From NCBI GenBank assembly GCA_003162615.1, contig PMNG01000055.1, positions 3,873 through 14,504 of the forward strand: DNA of 10,632 bases. Reading direction: 5' to 3'. The translations under genes and the position numbers were made by a program. Positions 5,867 through 10,632 of this stretch are shown here, piece by piece. How positions within the stretch are numbered: the first letter of the stretch is position 1; the number at the start of each line of letters is the position of its first letter. Source of the DNA: Methanothrix sp. (GTDB taxonomy: Archaea; Halobacteriota; Methanosarcinia; Methanotrichales; Methanotrichaceae). The notes under the pieces were generated by a model that was given only the letters and a program-made list of their open reading frames with translations, was not told the DNA's origin and searched no databases.

Positions 5867-6349
5867 ATGATCCTGAGAATAATCGCTGTCGGCAAACTTA
5901 AGGAAAAATATTGGCAGACGGGAGTAGAAGAATATGCAAACAGGCTCCGGCCTTATGTTCGCCTAGAGATTGTAGAGGTTCCCGAAGCGAGAACGCCAGA
6001 GGGAGCCAGGCGTGCTGAGATGGATGGGGTGATGGATCAGGAGGCAAAGACGATTTTAGAGAGGCTGAACAAGACCGAAACCCTGACGATCGCCCTCGAC
6101 AGAAAGGGCAAATCTCTCGACTCCGAGGAGCTGGCAAAGTTTTTGGAGTTGCAGATCCTGGATGGCCGCAAGGAGATAACATGGATCATCGGTGGCCCGT
6201 TGGGACTTGCTCCTTCTGTGATAGAACATGCCGATTTAGTCCTATCCTTTTCTAAACTGACCTTCCCACACCTGATGATGCGCTTGATCCTTCTAGAACA
6301 GATTTATCGCAGCTTCAGGATAATACACCACGAGCCGTACCACAGATGA
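5867..6349 (+). CDS. rlmH: RlmH, 23S rRNA (pseudouridine1915-N3)-methyltransferase
   Basis: The protein is a SPOUT-class methyltransferase of the RlmH (YbeA) family, which uses S-adenosylmethionine to methylate the pseudouridine in helix 69 of 23S rRNA on assembled ribosomes. From the ATG at 5867 it has 160 residues, the usual length. Landmarks are MILRIIAVGKLKEKYWQTG at the start, ITWIIGGPLGL (104-114) forming the SAM-binding knot region, LSFSKLTFPHLMMRLILLEQIYR (126-148) and the invariant end HEPYHR (155-160), which stops exactly at the C-terminus as in the family. The frame is open seven codons further upstream, but homologues start at MILRI-like residues and the predicted transcript begins after about 5850, so the internal ATG is preferred. 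It stands alone between two terminator-like regions. Confidence 0.95.
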   Translation: MILRIIAVGKLKEKYWQTGVEEYANRLRPYVRLEIVEVPEARTPEGARRAEMDGVMDQEAKTILERLNKTETLTIALDRKGKSLDSEELAKFLELQILDGRKEITWIIGGPLGLAPSVIEHADLVLSFSKLTFPHLMMRLILLEQIYRSFRIIHHEPYHR

Positions 6350-6367
6350 GGAGAGAAGGATTGCGCG

Positions 6368-6376
6368 TTTATTTTT
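6368..6376 (+). terminator. Oligo-T tract after rlmH
   Basis: TTTATTTTT follows the rlmH stop by about 20 nt. Oligo-T runs of this kind are sufficient for termination in many archaea. No hairpin precedes it. Confidence 0.4.
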
Positions 6377-6524
6377 AAGACACTCTCGTAACTCCAACAT
6401 GCATCAAAAAACTGTGCAGACCTAAACACCTTCCGTGATAATCGAGATTTCCGCGATTTAGGCTGGCAATTCAATTTTGGAAGTGAGCACAGACCTCAAT
6501 CAACTTAAATCATACACGATCAAC

Positions 6525-6538
6525 AAAAAATTTATAAA
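6525..6538 (+). promoter_or_regulatory. Strong TATA/BRE promoter of the multicopper oxidase gene
   Basis: A run of six A (6525-6530) precedes TTTATAAA (6531-6538), an excellent archaeal TATA box with a purine-rich BRE. Transcription would begin near 6560, leaving a leader of about 27 nt with GGAGGG at 6576-6581 before the ATG at 6587. Promoter and ribosome site are both strong although the gene behind them is frameshifted. Confidence 0.65.
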
Positions 6539-6586
6539 CTATAGTGTATCAATATTAAAATACAGTTTTGAATATGGAGGGTAAAC

Positions 6587-7840
6587 ATGAATAATCCCAA
6601 ATCGATGGTTACAGAAGAGGCAGACGTAGCAAGGAACATCAAAGATCTGCCAGAGAAGGCCGTAGATTATATAAAATCAGGGTTGGCTAGTGTGGATAAG
6701 GCATTAGATCTCTCCAAACCTGCTCAAAATATTAAGTCAATCATCTCCCAACAGATTCACGGTTCTGAGCGGAGCACTAGTACTGTGCCGCTCGAATGTG
6801 GTAAAGTCAGGCACTACGAGCTGTATGTAACAGACGGCTACATCAACATCTCTTCTGGCACATGGCCTCAGGCTGATGACAGCACGTCCATTCCGGGATG
6901 GAGTAAACCGATTTACATTTGGGGTTTCACAGATATAGATCCCAACATTTCAGGCAATCGTGTGAAGGTACCATCGGGATCGGTTGCACCAACAGGCAAC
7001 ACCGTGGGCAACGCCAAGTTTCCTGGTCCTTTTCTCGAGGCAGTAACGGAAGAATATGTGTATATTACCGTACACAATAGTGGCTTATTCCAGAAGCTGC
7101 AGAAGATCCAGGAAGACTTTTCTCTTCATCTTCACGGCATACAAGCGCAGGCTCCCTACGATGGTTTCCCGGAGACATCAGGTGGATACGGAGAGAAACT
7201 CAGATACTTCTGGATGGAGGACTGGTATCTAGAAAAGGGCAGCACAACCAAGGAGAGGGATGATTGGTGGAACGCGCTCGATGGAAAAGAGCAGCAGGAA
7301 ATCCTGAGGGCGAAACCACCGCTCATCCGGCCCAACCAGCTCAATCAGAACGGTAAAATTTACAGCCTTAAGAACACCAAAAATCATCCCAAGGGAATCG
7401 GAAAAAGGCTTCCTTACGGAACTTCTGAAGACTGGAGCCAGTTCACCTATTATTTCCGGCCCAATCGACCCGGAACCTTTGCGTATCTCTGCAATGCATC
7501 TGCACCTGAGCACGTACAAATGGGATTGTGCGGTGCTCTGATAGTCAGGCCGAATGATGGCAGCAGGTCCGTCTACGGACTCAACACCAACACCGACTAC
7601 GATAAGGAGTACACTTTCATTCTCAGTGAATTTGATTCAAGGTGGCACAGCCTCATCGAAGGCGACGCTGCCTTTGCCAAACACAGTCCTGCAAATTGGA
7701 GTCCAGATCTGTGGTTTATCAATGGCAGGACCTTTCCCGAGACTGTCAATCCCTTTGCCTGGAACAACGCCCAAGGCGGCATCGATGCTGAGCCGCGTTA
7801 TAATACTTACGTAAAGGCAAAACCCAACCAGAAATCCTGA
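6587..7840 (+). CDS. Multicopper oxidase family protein, N-terminal part (gene frameshifted)
   Basis: This is the first 417 codons of a cupredoxin/multicopper oxidase-type gene that ends early at a TGA (7838-7840). The first 60 residues are a charged helical leader with no signal peptide, unusual for a family that is mostly exported. The first cupredoxin domain (about 143-322) has KFPGPFLEAVTEEYVYITVHN, HLHGIQ at 181-186 (the HxHG copper motif), and the copper-site stretch CNASAPEHVQMGLCGALIV with C302, H309 and M312, the expected type 1 ligands. In active relatives the cysteine is flanked as HCH; here it is LCN, so two histidines normally binding the type 2/3 coppers are missing. The second domain begins near residue 340 (EYTFILSEFDSRWHSLI). 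Protein similarity continues without a break in the -1 frame after about 7834. Whether a functional product is made is doubtful. Confidence 0.8.
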   Translation: MNNPKSMVTEEADVARNIKDLPEKAVDYIKSGLASVDKALDLSKPAQNIKSIISQQIHGSERSTSTVPLECGKVRHYELYVTDGYINISSGTWPQADDSTSIPGWSKPIYIWGFTDIDPNISGNRVKVPSGSVAPTGNTVGNAKFPGPFLEAVTEEYVYITVHNSGLFQKLQKIQEDFSLHLHGIQAQAPYDGFPETSGGYGEKLRYFWMEDWYLEKGSTTKERDDWWNALDGKEQQEILRAKPPLIRPNQLNQNGKIYSLKNTKNHPKGIGKRLPYGTSEDWSQFTYYFRPNRPGTFAYLCNASAPEHVQMGLCGALIVRPNDGSRSVYGLNTNTDYDKEYTFILSEFDSRWHSLIEGDAAFAKHSPANWSPDLWFINGRTFPETVNPFAWNNAQGGIDAEPRYNTYVKAKPNQKS

Positions 7841-8247
7841 TCAGATACATTAACGCTGGATACCAGGATCATTCTATCCATCAGCATGGGTGGAGCATGC
7901 GGATAGTAGGCAGCGACGGATATCCTTGGGAATCACAGATGAAAAAGTCCATCATATCAATAGGCTCGGGGGAGTCCTATGAGGTTATCATAGTCGCAAA
8001 CCCAGTCTACGGGGCAACCGATGATGCGGGCTCGCCTCTCTCAATCCCTGCGCCGGCTCCAGTAAGCCGAGGAACAATGAAGTGGAGGCAGATCTTCCCA
8101 ATCCACAACAACGATGAATTCAAGAACATTACCAACGGAATTTACCCCGGAGGAATGATGACATTAATGGAAGCCTCCGAGGTTCCCAACGCGAGCAAGC
8201 CCAGTTGGATGAATCCATATACGGAGCAGGTTGAAGAGACGCCCTAA
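7834..8247 (+). pseudogene. Multicopper oxidase C-terminal part, displaced by a -1 frameshift
   Basis: This is the remainder of the oxidase, read one frame back. It opens ILIRYINAGYQDHSIHQHGW, which joins smoothly to ...KPNQK of the upstream part. HQHG (from 7879) is a conserved cupredoxin copper motif, GSDGYP and IGSGESYEVIIVA are second-domain landmarks, and the end FPIHNNDEFKNITNGIYPGGMMTLMEA corresponds to the usual C-terminal block, where relatives have IHNHD or similar (the second His is Asn here). Restoring one A in the AAA at 7832-7834 would rejoin the two parts into about 552 codons. The only start codon near its front is the ATG at 7897, which lies inside the domain and has no ribosome site, so independent expression is unlikely. 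A sequencing error in an A tract is the alternative explanation. Confidence 0.75.
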
Positions 8248-8277
8248 GTAGGGAGAGTCACGACAACCAACTGGCGG

Positions 8278-8532
8278 GTGCATGAGGTCGTCGAAGGATG
8301 GCTGCCTGCCTCTGCGGTCTTTCAGCCATTTTTCGCAGACCTGGTAGCCGCCCACACGGAACTCCCATACCTCCGCTGGTACGGCCTCGAAATACTGCGT
8401 CTTGTTGATGTAGACATAGCCCGGCTTGCCCTTCTCGTAGACTGCAAACTTGGGAAATCCCTTCTCCACGAAGTTGTCTCCCGAGATGGTATAGCAGGTG
8501 AAATCTGTAATGGACTTTTTATCAATTCTCCG
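8278..8532 (-). pseudogene. Remnant of a type ISP restriction-modification enzyme C-terminal domain
   Basis: On the minus strand, directly downstream of the oxidase remnant, about 85 codons encode a clear piece of the type ISP restriction-methylase C-terminal (specificity) domain. The segment runs from FTCYTISGDNFVEKGFP through GYVYINKTQYFEAVPAEVWE to GGYQVCEKWLKDRRGR and FDDLMH. The YINxTQYF...VPxEVW and GYQVCxKWLKDRxGR blocks are the family's most conserved signature. A stop at 8533-8535 ends the reading frame upstream, and after MH (8278) the similarity stops, whereas intact proteins continue with a final helix. No helicase, nuclease or methylase part is present, so this is a fossil of an enzyme about ten times longer. 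The frame stays open past 8278 into unrelated sequence antisense to the oxidase end. No function is expected. It occupies most of the 353-bp stretch 8248-8600, in which I see no other gene. Confidence 0.7.
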
Positions 8533-8600
8533 TTAAGCTAGAGCAACTGCAAAAGATTGATGTGCTGGAGAGGATGTACCATAGCGGAAAGGTGGGATCT

Positions 8601-9803
8601 ATGAACCAGGCAGAGGCCATCGAGATGGCGTTGGATCACTTCGCAAAGCTGCTAGAGGAGCAGCTCAAGCGCGTGGATCAGATGAAGGCGGGAGAGGACT
8701 GGGCGGATTACAGCAAGATCAAGCCAATAGTGGTCGGCGTCGTGGGCGGTGACGGCATCGGCCCCTACATCACCAAAGAGGCAGTGCGAGTCCTGGAATA
8801 TGTTCTGCAAAAGGAGATAGCAGAGGGCAAGGTGCAGCTCAAGGATATCAAAGGCCTGACCATCGAGGAGAGGGCCAAAGCCATGAAAGCCCTGCCCGAA
8901 GACGTTCTTGCCGCACTTAAGGAATGCCACGTGATTCTCAAAGGCCCCCTGACTACTCCCAAGAAGGGCGACCCCTGGCCCAACCTTGAGAGCGCTAACG
9001 TCTCCATGCGCAGGGAGCTGGATCTCTTCGCAAACGTCCGGCCTGTGAAAGTACCGGAGCAGGGAATAGACTGGATCTTCTATAGGGAGAACACCGAAGG
9101 CGAGTATGTCCTGGGCAGCAAAGGCTTCAACGTGACCGAAGACCTCGCGGTGGACTTCAAAATCATAACCACACAGGGTGCAGAGCGGATCGTGCGCCTT
9201 GCTTTTGAGTACGCCAAAAAGAACGGCATCAAAAGAGTCTCCGCTGTCACCAAGGCCAACGTGATCAAGACCACCGACGGCAAGTTCCTGGAGACGGCCC
9301 GACGCGTTGCAAAGGACTACCCTGACATCCAGTTCGACGACTGGTTCGTTGACATCATGGCAGCCAAGCTCGTGGACGAGAAGCGCAGAAAGGACTTCAA
9401 GGTTATAGTCCTGCCAAACCTCTACGGCGACATCCTCACAGACGAGGCTGCGGAGTTCCAGGGCGGCGTCGGGACAGCCGGAAGCGCAAACATAGGCAAG
9501 AGATACGCCATGTTCGAGGCCATCCACGGCTCGGCCCCCAGAATGGTCCAGGAAGGAAGGGCACCCTATGCCGATCCGTCCAGTATCATGAGGGCCGCAG
9601 TCATGCTCTTGAGGCACATCGGCTTTGTGGATCAAGCCCAGAAGTATGAGATGGCCCTGGATGTCTGCGGCCAGTTCGAGAAGAAGGTAGCCCTGACAGG
9701 TCGTTCAGACGGTGCGACTGGAGCCAAGTTCGCCGATTATGTCATGGAGACCATCCGGTCCCCAGACCTGGAAAAGAAGTGGAGGAGCTACCAGCGAGGA
9801 TAA
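8601..9803 (+). CDS. Isocitrate/isopropylmalate dehydrogenase family protein, probably isocitrate dehydrogenase
   Basis: The protein is a beta-decarboxylating dehydrogenase of about 400 residues that oxidises a 2-hydroxy acid to 2-oxo acid plus CO2 with NAD(P) and Mg/Mn. GDGIGP is at 50-55. The substrate loop SANVSMR (131-137) has the Ser-x-Asn pattern of isocitrate dehydrogenases rather than the Leu-rich helix of isopropylmalate dehydrogenases. Arg147 (NVRPVK), YRENTEGEY (161-169), catalytic Lys218 (TKANVIK) and metal ligands D251, D277 and D281 (GDILTDEAAEFQGG) are all present, as is the cofactor motif HGSAPR (309-314). Cofactor preference is not clear. The start is the ATG at 8601 with GGTG 6 nt upstream; GTG at 8562 and ATG at 8574 are in-frame alternatives without good sites. 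About 40 residues precede the dehydrogenase core. In methanogens with a partial TCA route it would supply 2-oxoglutarate; this role is inferred. Confidence 0.9.
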   Translation: MNQAEAIEMALDHFAKLLEEQLKRVDQMKAGEDWADYSKIKPIVVGVVGGDGIGPYITKEAVRVLEYVLQKEIAEGKVQLKDIKGLTIEERAKAMKALPEDVLAALKECHVILKGPLTTPKKGDPWPNLESANVSMRRELDLFANVRPVKVPEQGIDWIFYRENTEGEYVLGSKGFNVTEDLAVDFKIITTQGAERIVRLAFEYAKKNGIKRVSAVTKANVIKTTDGKFLETARRVAKDYPDIQFDDWFVDIMAAKLVDEKRRKDFKVIVLPNLYGDILTDEAAEFQGGVGTAGSANIGKRYAMFEAIHGSAPRMVQEGRAPYADPSSIMRAAVMLLRHIGFVDQAQKYEMALDVCGQFEKKVALTGRSDGATGAKFADYVMETIRSPDLEKKWRSYQRG

Positions 9804-9833
9804 GCATTTAATTAGATAAACCAACTTAAATAC

Positions 9834-10632
9834 GTGGTAAATCTCGCACAATCCTTTTTAAAGCTGAACCGGGACGACTTAGCCATCCTGGCGAGCATCG
9901 AGACGGGGATGCGGACTCACGAGTGGGTTCCTCTAGCGGAAGTGGCCAGCATCTCCGGCATGCCTCCCGATAAGGCAGAGTACAGACTTCGCTTTCTATC
10001 GGACCTAAGGCTGGTTTCAATGGAGACTCGACACTACCTCGGCTACCGGATGGACTTCGAAGCCTATGACATCCTGGCCCTCTCCGATCTGGCGGACCGC
10101 AAGGTCGTGACAAGCATCGGTGACCGGATCGGTGTTGGGAAGGAGTCTATAGTCCACGAGGCCCTGGGAGTCAGCCCGTTAGCAATAAAGTTTCACCGCG
10201 AAGGCAGAACCAGCTTCAAGCACGTACGCAGGGTCAGAGAACACCTAAAGGACGGCTCCAGGTGCGCTTGGATTCACGCAGCTAGGCGAGCCGCTCGCTA
10301 CGAGTTCAGCGTCATGACAAGCCTATATCCTCAAGTCTCCATCCCGAGACCAGTAGCACTGAGCAGGCACGCTATTGCTATGGAACTGATCTACGGAAGC
10401 CAGCTCAACCAGATAACTCTGTCTAACCCTCAGGAATGCCTGGGGATAATACTGGATGAGGTAAAGGCTGCTTTGAGCTTGGGAATAATTCATGCCGACT
10501 TAAGCGAATACAACATAATAGTGCGAGGCGAAGAGATCAAGATCATTGACTGGCCCCAAGCTGTCAAGACCGACCATCCCAATGCCTCAGAGCTTATGGA
10601 AAGAGATCTGAACAACATCCTCAGGTTCTTTG
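9834..10632 (+). CDS. rio2: RIO2 atypical serine/threonine kinase, partial (cut by window end)
   Basis: The first 266 residues of an archaeal RIO2 kinase/ATPase, which acts in maturation of the small ribosomal subunit, are present; the frame is open at the window edge and family length (about 280-300) means only a short C-terminal end is missing. Residues 1-84 form the RIO2-specific winged-helix domain (LKLNRDDLAILASIETGMRT, HEWVPL, EYRLRFLSDLRLV). The kinase part has the nucleotide loop GDRIGVGKESIVHEA (96-110), Lys119 in LAIKFHREGRTSFK, hinge MELIYG (183-188), the catalytic loop IHADLSEYN (219-227, with D222 and N227) and the metal-binding IDWPQ (238-242, D239). The GTG at 9834 is the first start after an in-frame stop (TAG at 9813-9815). 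No ribosome site precedes it; ATTTAATTAG about 26 bp upstream could be a TATA box for a leaderless mRNA, or it may be read through from the dehydrogenase gene 30 bp upstream. Confidence 0.95.
   Translation, partial: MVNLAQSFLKLNRDDLAILASIETGMRTHEWVPLAEVASISGMPPDKAEYRLRFLSDLRLVSMETRHYLGYRMDFEAYDILALSDLADRKVVTSIGDRIGVGKESIVHEALGVSPLAIKFHREGRTSFKHVRRVREHLKDGSRCAWIHAARRAARYEFSVMTSLYPQVSIPRPVALSRHAIAMELIYGSQLNQITLSNPQECLGIILDEVKAALSLGIIHADLSEYNIIVRGEEIKIIDWPQAVKTDHPNASELMERDLNNILRFF

Noticed and set aside
6417..6495. CAGACCT occurring twice between rlmH and the oxidase gene
   Set aside because: A seven-base repeat in AT-rich intergenic sequence is easily chance and shows no regular array.
7489..7545. 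Copper nitrite reductase as an identity for the oxidase
   Set aside because: The cysteine-to-histidine spacing and overall blocks fit the two-domain multicopper oxidase type better, and the HCA motif of nitrite reductases is absent.
8278..8541. Plus-strand open frame of 87 codons between the oxidase and dehydrogenase genes
   Set aside because: The opposite strand encodes the recognisable type ISP fragment; the plus-strand translation resembles nothing and has no ribosome site.
8652..9635. Long open frame of 327 codons on the minus strand opposite the dehydrogenase
   Set aside because: It lies wholly antisense to a gene with every catalytic motif intact, and its translation shows no domain. 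It is explained by the codon bias of the plus-strand gene.
9826..10113. Minus-strand open frame opposite the RIO2 start
   Set aside because: It is antisense to the conserved winged-helix domain of RIO2.

Overview
The window looks like chromosomal DNA of a methanogenic euryarchaeon, most likely Methanosarcinales and perhaps a Methanothrix/Methanosaeta relative. The evidence is an archaeal RIO2 kinase, TATA-box promoters roughly 25-30 bp ahead of genes, GGAG/GGTG ribosome binding sites, many GTG/TTG starts, and small exported or membrane proteins rich in N-glycosylation sequons. The genus is an inference from remembered protein styles; nothing in the window proves it.

Left part (1-4220). A minus-strand cyclase/kynurenine-formamidase-family hydrolase (97-735) is followed by a minus-strand exported beta-rich protein (874-1623). 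The latter is divergent from a small winged-helix-like protein (1867-2145), and an imperfect 16-bp palindrome lies in the shared intergenic region. Next come a DUF2892 membrane protein with a glycosylation-rich ectodomain (2237-2851) and a secreted four-cysteine protein behind tandem TATA boxes (2970-3521). A convergent minus-strand four-repeat TPR protein (3672-4214) closes this part.

Centre (4215-5750). A two-gene operon encodes a ferritin-like protein ending in a recognisable encapsulin targeting peptide (STIGSLKE) and, immediately after it, a family 1 encapsulin shell protein. Together they predict an iron-storage nanocompartment. The upstream region contains the sequence TTAGGTTAG, identical to one half of the DtxR/IdeR iron-box consensus, which suggests but does not prove iron control. 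Hairpins follow the operon. This is the most interesting system in the window.

Right part (5750-10632). rlmH (23S rRNA pseudouridine methyltransferase) is followed by a multicopper-oxidase-family gene with a strong promoter. That gene is broken by a -1 frameshift, has lost both histidines around its copper-site cysteine, and has no signal peptide. Behind it lies a minus-strand fossil of the C-terminal domain of a type ISP restriction-modification enzyme. Then come an isocitrate/isopropylmalate dehydrogenase-family enzyme, most like isocitrate dehydrogenase, and a RIO2 kinase cut off by the window end. No tRNA, rRNA, CRISPR array, transposase or origin was recognised. Positions 1-96 hold no gene I can support.
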